NCBI RefSeq assembly: GCF_026016465.1 | Contig: NZ_CP100390.1 | Location: forward strand, 1,898,001-1,962,000 | DNA length: 64,000 nt | Direction: 5' to 3' | Source: Alkalimarinus alittae | Lineage (GTDB): Bacteria; Pseudomonadota; Gammaproteobacteria; Pseudomonadales; Oleiphilaceae | Shown here: one piece after another, positions 16,152 through 25,165 of the stretch | Position numbering within the stretch: the stretch's first letter is position 1 | Layout: each line of letters starts with the position of its first letter | Position numbers and translations under genes: made by a program | The notes under the pieces: generated by a model | Databases searched by the model: none | What the model was told of the DNA's origin: nothing | The model's input: only the letters and a program-made list of their open reading frames with translations

Positions 16152-16607
16152 ATGATTGCACAAGTATCCCCTTACTGGTTAGTTAAGACGCTTCCTGAGA
16201 TGACTAAAGAAGAATGGGAGTCGCTATGTGATGGGTGTGGTAAATGTTGCCTACAAAAGCTAGAAGACGAAGAGACGGGCGATCTGTATTACACTGATAT
16301 TGCTTGCCAGTATCTTGATCATGAAAGCTGCCGCTGTACGTCATATGAAACCCGGCAGTCTAAAGTTGAAAGTTGCATCACGCTTAGTTTAAGCCGTTTG
16401 GATGAATTCGCTTGGTTGCCCTCAAGTTGTGCTTACCGTTTATTGTTAGAAGGTAAACCGTTGCCAGAATGGCATCCGTTGATTACCGGTAGGCAGGAGT
16501 CTGTTCATGAATCAGGTAACTCGGTGAGAAATAACGTAGTATGTGAACGAGACATTCCTGAAGAGAACTGGGAAGATCATATCATCGAAGGAGTTATTAA
16601 CTTGTGA
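16152..16607 (+). CDS. ycgN: YcgN family cysteine-cluster protein (UPF0260)
   Basis: This 151-aa protein belongs to the UPF0260/YkgJ-like group, whose conserved cysteines are thought to bind zinc or an iron-sulfur centre. The signature is clear: LCDGCGKCCLQKLEDEETG, then DIACQYLD, CRCTSYETR, VESCITLS and SSCAYRLL. The biochemical function is not known. It starts directly at the ycgL stop and its TGA overlaps the GTG of the next gene, placing it in the rnd-ycgL-ycgN operon. Confidence 0.9.
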   Translation: MIAQVSPYWLVKTLPEMTKEEWESLCDGCGKCCLQKLEDEETGDLYYTDIACQYLDHESCRCTSYETRQSKVESCITLSLSRLDEFAWLPSSCAYRLLLEGKPLPEWHPLITGRQESVHESGNSVRNNVVCERDIPEENWEDHIIEGVINL

Positions 16608-16948
16608 TTGTTAGTCAAAGCTATCTGATAGCGTGGGGAATCTACCTGCTTTCTGCGCTTGGTTTAATTATTGTTTTTTGGCGGATGACGCGGTCTATTC
16701 CTTTCAAAGACGTTAAGAAGGTGTTAAGGCTTGTTGGGGTTGTACTATTACTGACGCCCGTTGACCTTGGTTTAGAGGCTACTTGGTTTGCTCCAGCTTA
16801 TTTGGTAGGCGGGTATGAGTGGATAATAGGGAACAGTCACTTAGCCATTAAAGCAGGCATTCACCTGTTGGGTGCACTTACACTGCTAACAGCATTATTA
16901 ACATTAGAATATATTGTAAGAAAGCTACTTCACTTACAACAAGCATGA
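16604..16948 (+). CDS. Small inner-membrane protein of unknown function
   Basis: This 114-aa protein has three or four hydrophobic stretches (about 7-25, 40-52, 60-72 and 85-108), suggesting a small integral membrane protein. It starts with GTG overlapping the ycgN stop (GTGA), behind a strong AAGGAG site, and its own stop overlaps the next ATG (ATGA). Translational coupling on both sides shows it belongs to the rnd-ycgL-ycgN operon. I do not recognise a family; similar small membrane proteins follow ycgN in related bacteria, but I cannot name one. Confidence 0.75.
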   Translation: MIVSQSYLIAWGIYLLSALGLIIVFWRMTRSIPFKDVKKVLRLVGVVLLLTPVDLGLEATWFAPAYLVGGYEWIIGNSHLAIKAGIHLLGALTLLTALLTLEYIVRKLLHLQQA

Positions 16949-17214
16949 GCGAGCTTACGTGCATGAATGATGAAAACATTTCAGGGCTGCCTGAAGCCAC
17001 TAGTGAGCTACCTACCGGAAAATACCGCCACTATAAAGGTAATCTATATCAAGTATATGGTACTGCAACGCATAGTGAAACATTAGAAACATTGGTTGTT
17101 TATCGCCCTCTCTATGGTGAAGGCAAGCTATGGGTAAGACCTATGAGTATGTTTGCAGAGTTAGTCAACGTGAACGGAGAAGACGTTCCGAGATTTGCTC
17201 AAGTGAATGAATAG
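16945..17214 (+). CDS. DUF1653 domain protein
   Basis: This 89-aa soluble protein is dominated by a DUF1653 domain: GKYRHYKGNLYQVYGTATHS, then LVVYRPLYGEGKLWVRPMSM and MFAELV. The family is a small SH3-like fold of unknown role, often encoded near housekeeping genes. An N-terminal extension of about 20 residues precedes the domain. Its ATG overlaps the preceding stop, so it is the last gene of the operon that begins with rnd. It is followed by about 180 bp without a gene. Confidence 0.88.
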   Translation: MSELTCMNDENISGLPEATSELPTGKYRHYKGNLYQVYGTATHSETLETLVVYRPLYGEGKLWVRPMSMFAELVNVNGEDVPRFAQVNE

Positions 17215-17394
17215 CAACGCTTAGTTGACCGTCGCCCAACTAAATTATTCTCGTTAAAAATAGTAATATTACTTTAAATACAATGAGTAATAGCGCTTTA
17301 TTCAGGCATCTTATTTAAATCTACATTGTTGTTATTGTTAAATCTGCTATAAATATTTATTAATACCTTATTAATAGTCTATAGCAGGTTTCTC

Positions 17395-19944
17395 ATGATC
17401 CCCTTTTTCCGATTTTGTTTGGTTTTTATAGTGAGTGTGGCTGTTAGCCTGCCTACCGCTATTGCTGCAGAAAGTGCTGCATCCGCGCAAGGTGATGTTC
17501 GTGTCTTAATAGATATATCGGGCAGCATGAAAAAAAATGACCCTAACAACCTTCGAATTCCTGCCGTAAATTTACTGACCGAAATTATCCCGGATGGGAG
17601 TAAAGCGGGTATATGGACGTTTGGACAATACGTTAATATGCTAGTTAAGCATGATGAAGTGAATGATAGATGGCGTAAAAATGCCAAATCTAAAGCTAAA
17701 GAAATTAACTCCGTTGCGCTTTATACTAATATTGGAGGGGCACTTAAAAAGTCTAGTGATGACTTTTTAAGTGATAAAACATTTCCTAACACGCACTTTA
17801 TTTTACTGACTGACGGTATGGTCGATATTGACCGCGACCCTTCTAAAAACGTACAAGAAAGAGAGCGGATACTAAACGATATCGTAAAAGGCTTTGAAGA
17901 CAGAGGTGCAAAAATTCACACTATTGCTCTCTCAGAAAATGCAGATATTCCTCTATTGGAGCGGATGGCAGTCAATACTGGCGGTAACTCAGCTGTTGCA
18001 GAAACACCGGAAGCGCTAACTAAAGCATTTCTACAAGCGTTTAATCAGGCTGTACCTGCAGAAGAAGTGCCGCTTGAAGGTAATAAATTTGATGTTGACT
18101 CCAGCATTGAAGAGTTTACTGCGCTTATTTTTAGAAAAGCAGGCAGTCAAGCGACGACGCTTGTCGGTCCTGACGAAAAGAAACAAGGATTTGAAAATCA
18201 CTCGGAATATGTGAAGTGGTATCGTGATGAAGGTTATGACCTTATAACGGTTAAGCAGCCTTTAGAAGGTGAGTGGACGATTGACGCGGAACTGGAACCT
18301 GATAGCCGTGTAACCATCGTGAGTAATCTCAGTATGAAAGTGGGTCCACTGCCGACAAATTTTTATGCGGGTGATCACTTAGATGTAGAGGTTAATTTTT
18401 TAGAAGACGGTAAGATAGTAACGGGTAAAGAGTTCTTATCACTGCTAGATGTTAAGTTAAATATCAAGACAGAAGATAATAAATCGGGAACCAAAACCAT
18501 ATCAGATCCTGATTTCCCTCCAGAGGATGGTGTGTTTCGTACGGCAATCAAAAAACTTCATAAGGTCGGTCAATACGAAGTTAATGTGTTGGTGGATGGC
18601 AAAACGTTTAAACGTAAGCACCGGCAAGTGATTAACCTTAGATCGCCGTTCGATATAGAGCTAACAGCTAACGGGTATAACCAAGAGACTGAGTACTCCG
18701 TTATTATTTCGCCTAGAAGTAAAAATATTGATATCAAAGCATCATCTATCGTAGCAAAAATTAAAGCACCTGATGATTCAAGTATTATTCGTACTATACC
18801 TTTCTCTGACGATGCTCAGCGGTGGGAGCTACCTATTGAAAACACAAAAGGGGATGGCATTTATCAGGTATCACTAAAAGTAAAAGGCGTTAATAGCGAA
18901 GGTAATTTATTTAAGTTTTCACCAAAATCATTTGATGCAAAATTCCCAAGAGATATGTCAGACAAAGCGCAGTATGTGGCGATTACTGAAGACCCTGAAG
19001 AATCAACAGAGAATGAATTACCATCAGAGCCTGAAGTCATCGCTGAAAAGGGCGTGCTTCCAGCAGAATCTGAAGAAGTACCTCCGTCTGAGCCCGAAGC
19101 GCCAGCGGAAGTGATTAGTCCCCCTATAGAAGTGCCCGAGACTCTAGAACAGAATGAATCGCCTGTGGAGGAGGAAGGGTTATCTGATACGATGTTATGG
19201 AGTATTATTGCAAGCGCTTCTGCTTTAGTTATTGCTTTAGTGGGAGGGATTGCTTATTGGTTATTTAAGAAACGTAAAAACGTTGATAAGCCGGATGAGT
19301 CAGAAGACATCACTAAACCCGCAAAAGATGAAGCCAAGGTTGAAAAGCCAGAAGAAGTAGCGCCGGTTGAAGACGTGCCGGATGAAGATGCATCGGAACC
19401 TGAAGAACTAACGGAAGAGCACCCGGAGCCGCTAATTGAAGAACTTGATATTGTTGATGATATTGAAGATTTAACAGAGGCGGATCCTGTTGCTGAAGTA
19501 ATTGAAGAACCTGAACCGGTAGCAGAGCCTGAGCCCGCAACAGAACCTGAATCGGTAGCAGAGCCTGAGCCTGCAACGGAACCTGAGCCGGTAACAGAGC
19601 CAACAGCAGATTTAGAAATAGACGAAGTTTCGGATCTAGAAGACATAGACGACTTGATTGCCAGTGCTTCACTCGATGATGATGCCATTACAGAGATGTT
19701 AGACAAAGCGGAGCCCCCACTTGTTGTTGATTTAGACGAGCTTCAAGATGAGGCAATAGACTCAGATACTGACCTGCCAGAAGGTAAATCAGCAGATCAA
19801 CTTGTAGATGATATTCTTGCTGATAATGAGCAGGGTGATGAAGACGACCCTCTGGAAGAGTTTAACTTAGAAGATTTTGACATTGCCGATACAGAAGACC
19901 TTCCAACAGCAGAAGATGATGATGAGAAGCAGGATAAGACTTAA
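17395..19944 (+). CDS. Membrane-anchored von Willebrand A protein with acidic tail
   Basis: This 849-aa envelope protein has a signal peptide (cleavage near AIAAES, about residue 25). A periplasmic VWA domain follows (about 33-220) with a complete metal site DISGSM. The next part (about 235-330, EEFTALIFRKAGSQATTLVGP ... VKWYRDEGYDLITVKQP) looks like the TIGR03503 family of gammaproteobacterial envelope proteins, with beta-rich segments after it. A single membrane helix is near residues 600-622 (LWSIIASASALVIALVGGIA), followed by KKRK and about 225 very acidic cytoplasmic residues containing a Glu-Pro repeat. The topology suggests a periplasmic sensor or adhesion domain linked to a cytoplasmic docking tail. 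The function is unknown. Confidence 0.8.
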   Translation: MIPFFRFCLVFIVSVAVSLPTAIAAESAASAQGDVRVLIDISGSMKKNDPNNLRIPAVNLLTEIIPDGSKAGIWTFGQYVNMLVKHDEVNDRWRKNAKSKAKEINSVALYTNIGGALKKSSDDFLSDKTFPNTHFILLTDGMVDIDRDPSKNVQERERILNDIVKGFEDRGAKIHTIALSENADIPLLERMAVNTGGNSAVAETPEALTKAFLQAFNQAVPAEEVPLEGNKFDVDSSIEEFTALIFRKAGSQATTLVGPDEKKQGFENHSEYVKWYRDEGYDLITVKQPLEGEWTIDAELEPDSRVTIVSNLSMKVGPLPTNFYAGDHLDVEVNFLEDGKIVTGKEFLSLLDVKLNIKTEDNKSGTKTISDPDFPPEDGVFRTAIKKLHKVGQYEVNVLVDGKTFKRKHRQVINLRSPFDIELTANGYNQETEYSVIISPRSKNIDIKASSIVAKIKAPDDSSIIRTIPFSDDAQRWELPIENTKGDGIYQVSLKVKGVNSEGNLFKFSPKSFDAKFPRDMSDKAQYVAITEDPEESTENELPSEPEVIAEKGVLPAESEEVPPSEPEAPAEVISPPIEVPETLEQNESPVEEEGLSDTMLWSIIASASALVIALVGGIAYWLFKKRKNVDKPDESEDITKPAKDEAKVEKPEEVAPVEDVPDEDASEPEELTEEHPEPLIEELDIVDDIEDLTEADPVAEVIEEPEPVAEPEPATEPESVAEPEPATEPEPVTEPTADLEIDEVSDLEDIDDLIASASLDDDAITEMLDKAEPPLVVDLDELQDEAIDSDTDLPEGKSADQLVDDILADNEQGDEDDPLEEFNLEDFDIADTEDLPTAEDDDEKQDKT
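19507..19602 (+). repeat. 36-bp tandem repeat, 2.7 copies
   Basis: Units start at 19507, 19543 and 19579 (the last partial, 24 bp) and encode the EPEPVAEPEPAT-type repeat in the acidic tail of the VWA protein. A few third-position differences show the copies are not brand new. Confidence 0.8.
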
Positions 19945-19976
19945 GACGTATAGGGTTCAAATAGAGGTAGGGAGTA

Positions 19977-20747
19977 ATGTGTGAGTTATTAGGGATGAGC
20001 GCTAACGTTCCTACCGATATCTGTTTTTCATTCTCAGGCTTGATCAAAAGAGGTGGGGGAACAGGTCCTCATCGAGACGGTTGGGGGATTGCGTTTTACC
20101 AAGGTAAAGGTGTTAGAGAGTTTCGAGATCCTCAGCCAGGGTTTAATAGTGAAATAGCACGATTTATCAAAGACTTTCCGATCAAAAGTACCGTGGTGAT
20201 TAGTCATATCCGGCAGGCAAACGTTGGAAAGGTAAGTTTGGAGAATACCCACCCCTTTATAAGAGAGCTCGAAGGTCGTTACTGGTGTTTTGCACATAAC
20301 GGACAATTAAAAGGCCTAGAATTATTGATTGACCCCAATGGTGAACGCTTTATGCCCGTTGGGGATACAGATAGCGAAGCGGCTTTTTGTTGGTTAATGA
20401 GTCAGTTAGCAAAAGGGCGAGGCCAATCACCCGAAGAGCGTCAAAGTTTGATTAAATCCTGTGCGGATCAGTTGGCGAGGCTTGGTGTATTTAATATGCT
20501 GCTTTCAGACGCAGATCGTTTGTATGTTTATTGCAGTACAAAATTACACTGGATCACGCGAAGAGCACCCTTCGGTGTTGCGACGCTTCATGATGATGAC
20601 ATTTCTGCTAACTTTGGTGAAGAAACGACAGTCAATGATGTGGTCACGGTTGTGGCTACAGAGCCCTTAACAACAAATGAAGAATGGGTGAAAATGCAAC
20701 CTGGTGAGTTGGCTGTATTTGAACGAGGTGAGTTGGTTAACACTTAA
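19977..20747 (+). CDS. yafJ: Class II glutamine amidotransferase (YafJ-like)
   Basis: This 256-aa protein has an N-terminal nucleophile glutaminase fold: Met is followed directly by the catalytic Cys2 ([12 protein letters not shown]). Family motifs are [31 protein letters not shown] and [11 protein letters not shown]. There is no second synthase domain, so the acceptor for the released ammonia is unknown, as for E. coli YafJ. It starts 32 bp after the VWA gene and may share its transcript. The convergent cysK follows. Confidence 0.88.
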   Translation: MCELLGMSANVPTDICFSFSGLIKRGGGTGPHRDGWGIAFYQGKGVREFRDPQPGFNSEIARFIKDFPIKSTVVISHIRQANVGKVSLENTHPFIRELEGRYWCFAHNGQLKGLELLIDPNGERFMPVGDTDSEAAFCWLMSQLAKGRGQSPEERQSLIKSCADQLARLGVFNMLLSDADRLYVYCSTKLHWITRRAPFGVATLHDDDISANFGEETTVNDVVTVVATEPLTTNEEWVKMQPGELAVFERGELVNT

Positions 20748-20790
20748 ATGTGAATGTAGTTCGATGTTAGATATCTGATGATCAAAAACT

Positions 20791-20826
20791 AAGCCCCCGT
20801 CTCAATGAGGTTAGGGGCTTAGCCAA
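20791..20826 (-). terminator. Terminator of cysK
   Basis: An AAGCCCC/GGGGCTT stem lies between the convergent yafJ and cysK genes. Read on the minus strand it is followed by AGTTTTTG, so it mainly serves cysK; it may also stop yafJ transcripts. Confidence 0.65.
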
Positions 20827-20842
20827 AATAAGAACGACTAAA

Positions 20843-21805
20843 TTACTGCACTGTTTCGTTTTCGCTAAAGTAATCTTCAAATAGTGGGCTAGATAGGTAG
20901 CGTTCCGCAGAGTCAGGTATGATAACGACTATGTTTTTTTCAGGGTGCTGTTCAGCAACTCTGCATGCAACAGCAACAGCTGCGCCCGATGAAATACCCG
21001 CAAGTATACCTTCTTCTTTCATTAATCTGTGGGCATAGGTCATCGCGTCTTCATTACTGACTTGCTCCGCAGAATCTATCATTTCAAGATCAAGGTTTGC
21101 AGGTATAAAGCCAGGGCCTATTCCTTGAAGTTTATGAGGTGCATGTGTGAGTGCTTGACTGTTTAGTGTTTGAGAAATAATCGGAGAAGACTCAGGCTCA
21201 ACGGCTATCGATATAATTTGTTTACCTTTGGTCTTTTTGATATACCGAGATATTCCACTAATGGTACCGCCAGTGCCTACACCGGCAACAAGAATATCAA
21301 TCCCGCCGTCAGTATCATTCCAAATTTCAGGCCCTGTTGTTTCTTCATGAATTCTTGGGTTGGCGGGATTTTCAAATTGTTGGAGCATGAGGTGATCGTC
21401 TGGGTGAGCTGCCACAATTTCACTGGCCTTAGCGATTGCGCCATTCATGCCTTTGGCTGGATCAGTTAAGACAACCTCAGCCCCCAGTGCCTTCACCACC
21501 TTGCGTCGCTCTAAGCTCATAGATGATGGCATTGTTAATATCAGCTTATACCCGCGTGAAGCCGCTACAAACGCGAGCGCTATGCCAGTGTTACCACTAG
21601 TTGGCTCAACCAGTATCATACCTGCCTTCAATTTACCAGACTGTTCTGCATCCCAAACCATGCTAGCGCCGATACGGCACTTAACTGAAGAGGCAGGGTT
21701 TCTGCTTTCAATTTTGGCAAATACGTTACCCTTGGTCACTCGGTTTAGCTTAACAAGCGGAGTGTTGCCTATCGAAAGTGTATTGTCGTTGTAGATTCGA
21801 GCCAT
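20843..21805 (-). CDS. cysK: Cysteine synthase A (O-acetylserine sulfhydrylase)
   Basis: This PLP enzyme makes cysteine from O-acetylserine and sulfide in the cytoplasm. The 320-aa sequence follows E. coli CysK closely: [11 protein letters not shown], the PLP lysine Lys42 in SSVKCRIGA, the substrate loop [12 protein letters not shown], the phosphate-binding [10 protein letters not shown] and the C-terminal [11 protein letters not shown]. The [14 protein letters not shown] stretch marks the A rather than the B isozyme. It is a single-gene unit, convergent with yafJ and divergent from moxR across 273 bp. Control by CysB is expected for the family, but I could not pick out a definite site. Confidence 0.94.
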   Translation of the reverse strand: MARIYNDNTLSIGNTPLVKLNRVTKGNVFAKIESRNPASSVKCRIGASMVWDAEQSGKLKAGMILVEPTSGNTGIALAFVAASRGYKLILTMPSSMSLERRKVVKALGAEVVLTDPAKGMNGAIAKASEIVAAHPDDHLMLQQFENPANPRIHEETTGPEIWNDTDGGIDILVAGVGTGGTISGISRYIKKTKGKQIISIAVEPESSPIISQTLNSQALTHAPHKLQGIGPGFIPANLDLEMIDSAEQVSNEDAMTYAHRLMKEEGILAGISSGAAVAVACRVAEQHPEKNIVVIIPDSAERYLSSPLFEDYFSENETVQ

Positions 21806-22078
21806 GAGTGTTTGTCTCCTTAATCTGGATGATATAGGTGGTCTATTAGCTGTAAAGCAAACTCGTTGTGCATAACAAGGTTACAAGTCTAGTCAAATCG
21901 TAGTTTGTTCACCGCTAAATAACAATCATTCACACAGAAAAAACCGTTTGTTTGAAAACAGTTATGAAGCTTATAAGTAATTTTAGCCTTCAAATAACTA
22001 TACCTGAAATTTGTTATGCGGAATTTAAAATAATATACTCGCGCGTAGAATTTAGTTCTAATTTATTAGAGGCGCTTA

Positions 22079-22921
22079 ATGAAATTTAAAGGTACTGAAC
22101 AATACGTTGCTACAGATGATTTACAAATGGCTGTCAATGCGGCAATTACGCTGCAGCGTCCTCTTTTGATTAAGGGTGAGCCCGGCACAGGTAAAACGAT
22201 GCTGGCTGAAGAACTGGCTAAATCACTAGATGCAAAATTAATCCCTTGGCATATCAAGTCTACGAGTAAAGCCCAGCAGGGTCTTTATGAGTATGATGCT
22301 GTTTCTCGTCTAAGAGACTCGCAGTTGGGTGACTCTCGCGTTAAAGATATTGGTAATTACATTGTAAAAGGTAAACTTTGGGAGGCCTTTGAAGCTAACG
22401 AGCGTGTCATATTGCTGATCGATGAAATCGATAAGGCTGACATAGAGTTTCCAAACGACTTACTGCAAGAGCTCGATAAAATGGAGTTTTTTGTTTATGA
22501 GACTCAGCAGGTCGTAAAGGCCACGAATCGCCCAATAGTTATTATAACCAGTAATAATGAAAAAGAACTGCCTGATGCGTTTTTACGTCGTTGTTTTTTC
22601 CATTACATTAGCTTTCCTGATGAAGAAACGATGAACAAAATTGTGGATGTTCACTTCCCGAATATTAAGAAAGACATGGTAAAAGAAGCACTCGATATCT
22701 TTTTTGATGTGCGCAAAGTACCTGGGCTTAAGAAAAAACCATCAACATCTGAATTGATTGATTGGTTAAAGCTACTAATGGCAGATGAGTTGGGTAACCA
22801 GCTATTACAAGAACATGACCCGGCTCAAGCTATACCGCCTTTATACGGTGCTTTAGTTAAAAATGAGCAAGATGTTCACTTGCTCCAAAGACTTGCGTTT
22901 ATGAGTCGCAGAAAAGGGTAA
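22079..22921 (+). CDS. MoxR-family AAA+ ATPase
   Basis: This 280-aa AAA+ ATPase has Walker A GEPGTGKTML (about 38-47), Walker B ILLIDEIDKAD, sensor-1 ITSNNEKELPDAFLRRC with the arginine finger, and the C-terminal lid. MoxR-type ATPases act as chaperones that remodel or metallate partner proteins together with VWA-domain proteins. The next gene, 88 bp away, is exactly such a partner (CoxE-like), so the two form the usual MoxR-VWA pair. The substrate is unknown. Confidence 0.92.
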   Translation: MKFKGTEQYVATDDLQMAVNAAITLQRPLLIKGEPGTGKTMLAEELAKSLDAKLIPWHIKSTSKAQQGLYEYDAVSRLRDSQLGDSRVKDIGNYIVKGKLWEAFEANERVILLIDEIDKADIEFPNDLLQELDKMEFFVYETQQVVKATNRPIVIITSNNEKELPDAFLRRCFFHYISFPDEETMNKIVDVHFPNIKKDMVKEALDIFFDVRKVPGLKKKPSTSELIDWLKLLMADELGNQLLQEHDPAQAIPPLYGALVKNEQDVHLLQRLAFMSRRKG

Positions 22922-23009
22922 GGCTGCTTGTAATCGACACAGCTTGTCATCCTCGCGCATACGAGGCTCCAAGGGGTTGTGTTTTTAGTTATCAGTTTAG
23001 GTGTTTGTA

Positions 23010-24188
23010 ATGTTAATAGCGTTTTTTCTAGAAGTACGAAAAGCTAAAGTTCCAGCAACTCTTAGAGAGTTCTTGGATCTGCTTGAAGCGCTTAAAGAGC
23101 ATTTAGCGTTTGCTAATATTGATGACTTTTATTTTTTGAGTCGACTTTGCTTAGTTAAAGATGAGCGGCACTTCGATAAGTTCGATAGAGCATTCGCAAG
23201 CTATTTTAAAGGGATCGAACATCTTGATGACCTAATGGCAGAAGCGATACCGGATGAATGGCTGAGGGCTGAGTTTGAAAAACAGCTGACAGAAGAAGAG
23301 AAAGCTAAAATTGACGGTATGGGTGGTTTAGAAGAACTCATCGAAGCTTTCAAAAAACGCCTAGAAGAACAAAAGAAAAAGCATCAGGGTGGGAACAAAA
23401 TGATAGGCACAGGAGGAACGTCTCCATTTGGTGCTAACGGGTATAACCCTGAGGGATTTCGAATCGGTCAGAATAAGTCTAGGCATGGCCGAGCAGTAAA
23501 GGTATGGGAAAAAAGAGGTTATAAAGACCTCGATGATAGCGTCACTATTGGTATTCGAAATATCAAAATGGCATTGCGACGGTTGCGAAAATTTGCACGG
23601 CAGGGAGCAGTTGAAGAACTCGATCTAGACGACACTATACGCTCTACAGCAAGAAATGCCGGTTATCTTGATATAAAAATGGTCCCCGAAAGGCATAACA
23701 CTGTCAAAGTATTGTTGTTTTTGGATGTAGGTGGGTCGATGGACCCTCATATTCGGGTATGTGAAGAACTTTTTTCAGCATGCCGAACTGAATTTAAGCA
23801 TCTTGAATATTTCTACTTTCATAATTTTATTTATGAGAGTGTTTGGAAAAGCAATATAAGACGAATGAGCGAAACCACCCATACTTGGGATTTAGTGCAT
23901 AAATATACATCTGATTATAAGGTTATTTTTGTCGGTGATGCGTCTATGGCTCCCTACGAAATTAGTCAGCCAGGTGGAAGTATTGAACACTGGAATGATG
24001 AAGCTGGCGCTGTTTGGATGCAAAGAGTGGTAGAGCATTTCGACAAGGTTATCTGGTTGAACCCTATGCCTGAATCGTATTGGGGGAGTGGCGGTTCGCT
24101 GGGTATGACTCAACAATTGGTGGAAGACAAAATGTACCCGCTAACCATTGAAGGGCTCGAAAAGGGAATGAAGGAGCTTACAAAGTAA
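23010..24188 (+). CDS. CoxE-like VWA-domain protein (MoxR partner)
   Basis: This 392-aa cytoplasmic protein has an N-terminal helical region starting FLEVRKAKVPATLREFLDLL, a charged helix and Lys/Gln linker (about 100-135), and a C-terminal VWA/CoxE domain (about 185-385). The metal site reads FLDVGGSMDPH, so the usual DxSxS is DxGxS, with the first serine replaced by glycine, a variation often seen in CoxE-type proteins. I start at the ATG at 23010; a GTG at 23001 would add three residues. No signal peptide is present. It works with the MoxR ATPase upstream; no cox, norQ/D or similar target gene is nearby. Confidence 0.88.
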   Translation: MLIAFFLEVRKAKVPATLREFLDLLEALKEHLAFANIDDFYFLSRLCLVKDERHFDKFDRAFASYFKGIEHLDDLMAEAIPDEWLRAEFEKQLTEEEKAKIDGMGGLEELIEAFKKRLEEQKKKHQGGNKMIGTGGTSPFGANGYNPEGFRIGQNKSRHGRAVKVWEKRGYKDLDDSVTIGIRNIKMALRRLRKFARQGAVEELDLDDTIRSTARNAGYLDIKMVPERHNTVKVLLFLDVGGSMDPHIRVCEELFSACRTEFKHLEYFYFHNFIYESVWKSNIRRMSETTHTWDLVHKYTSDYKVIFVGDASMAPYEISQPGGSIEHWNDEAGAVWMQRVVEHFDKVIWLNPMPESYWGSGGSLGMTQQLVEDKMYPLTIEGLEKGMKELTK

Positions 24189-24214
24189 GCACTTAATAAC
24201 CGCTGACATAAAAA

Positions 24215-24241
24215 AACCGATGAGGTTGAGGCTCATCGGTT
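24215..24241 (-). terminator. Perfect 10-bp hairpin, T-run on the minus strand
   Basis: AACCGATGAG pairs perfectly with CTCATCGGTT around a 7-base loop. The plus-strand 3' side reads AAACTC, without a T-tract. The minus-strand 3' side is T-rich because of six As at 24211-24216. It may stop the moxR-VWA transcript, but in sequence terms it is a better terminator for leftward transcription. Confidence 0.6.
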
Positions 24242-24323
24242 AAACTCGGCATATTTTTGAATCACGTATACCTATACAGAAACCCTGCCAATAAAAAACG
24301 TGTTTTATTTAAAACAATCAATT

Positions 24324-24343
24324 AAGTGACAAACTTGTCACTT
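24324..24343. promoter_or_regulatory. Perfect 20-bp palindrome upstream of the Exb/TPR cluster
   Basis: AAGTGACAA-AC-TTGTCACTT is a perfect 9+2+9 inverted repeat, 213 bp before the first gene of the cluster. It looks like an operator for a dimeric regulator; no regulator gene is adjacent, so the binder is unknown. Confidence 0.5.
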
Positions 24344-24413
24344 GTTCTAGTTCTAAAATCACTGATATGTAAATAAACTCGACGTCATGAATGCCTCTCC
24401 TAAGCGGATATGA

Positions 24414-24429
24414 TTCTTGAGTTCAAGAA
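24414..24429. promoter_or_regulatory. 16-bp perfect dyad
   Basis: TTCTTGA-GT-TCAAGAA forms a 7+2+7 inverted repeat about 125 bp before the cluster's first gene. It may be a second operator; it is short enough to be a weak signal. Confidence 0.35.
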
Positions 24430-24555
24430 ATTATTGCACCTTTACGTTATTTACCTTAGAAAATGCTAAATAGGTGAAATAGGTATCGTAAACGGATTAA
24501 CTATTGATGGTAGTATTTGTAAAGATTTGTACCATTATAAAAAGAGTAAGGATGT

Positions 24556-25155
24556 ATGGCACTGCTTTTCGAACGACAGGATTTTGAACGACAAGTTTGT
24601 AAACAACCGATTTCCAAGCAATACGCGTTTTTACAAAAGAACAAGTATATTTTACTAGCGCTGACAGCATGTTTGTTATTTATTTTCGGGCAACATTCCG
24701 TTTATGCTGCAGAGCGGTCTATCCAAGCGCAAGCTCAAAAACTTAAATCTGAAGTGGTAGAGCTTAACCGAGAGCTTTTTGAATTAGAAGAAGAGTTGTT
24801 ATATCCCGCTGATACACAAGTTGCGTTGTTCTTGTCAGTAAAGACAAAAAATAAATTCTTGCTAGATTCTGTCGAAATTAAGATTGACGGTAAGATTGCC
24901 ACTACGTATTTATATACGGCGTCAGAGCTAAAAGCCCTAGAGCAGGGCGGTATTCAGCGCTTGTATATGGGTAATATATCATCAGGCCCACATAAATTAA
25001 CGGCTGTGTTTAATGGTCAAGGTGCTAATGACCACTACTTTAGAAAAGATAAATCATTTAATTTTGAAAAATCTAACCGATCAAAATTTATAGAGATTGG
25101 ACTATCTGATTCAGCGGGTGTTGAACCCGAATTCAAGTTTACAGAATGGCATTAA
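24556..25155 (+). CDS. Envelope protein with coiled coil, first gene of the Exb/TPR cluster
   Basis: I do not recognise a named family. The 199-aa protein has a long N-terminal cytoplasmic stretch, one hydrophobic helix (about 32-52, ILLALTACLLFIFG) ending in VYAAERS that may be cleaved, then a short coiled coil (KLKSEVVELNRELFELEEELL). A beta-rich domain follows (about 88-199), with an SVEIKIDGKIATTYLY segment and GPHKLTAVFNG that recalls Ig-like or carbohydrate-binding folds. It starts the cluster of TPR, ExbB/ExbD and TonB-like genes, with the next gene 10 bp after its stop. It is probably a periplasmic scaffold or contact part of the machine. Confidence 0.7.
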   Translation: MALLFERQDFERQVCKQPISKQYAFLQKNKYILLALTACLLFIFGQHSVYAAERSIQAQAQKLKSEVVELNRELFELEEELLYPADTQVALFLSVKTKNKFLLDSVEIKIDGKIATTYLYTASELKALEQGGIQRLYMGNISSGPHKLTAVFNGQGANDHYFRKDKSFNFEKSNRSKFIEIGLSDSAGVEPEFKFTEWH

Positions 25156-25165
25156 GGTAAGTTCA

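Larger units (their letters stand above)
24189..24555. other. Regulatory intergenic region before the Exb/TPR cluster
   Basis: These 367 bp hold an inverted-repeat terminator (24215-24241), a perfect 20-bp palindrome (24324-24343) and a second shorter dyad (24414-24429). They are probably the promoter region of the nine-gene cluster. No open frame of note is present on either strand. Confidence 0.5.

Noticed and set aside
19254-19706. Long minus-strand frame rich in Ser/Gly opposite the VWA acidic tail
   Set aside because: It is the mirror of Glu/Pro/Asp repeats, has no ribosome site or known motif, and the plus-strand gene clearly covers it.
25097-25165. Longer start for the first TPR protein
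   Set aside because: It would overlap the previous gene by about 60 bp and precede a clear signal peptide; the ATG at 25166 has a good ribosome site.
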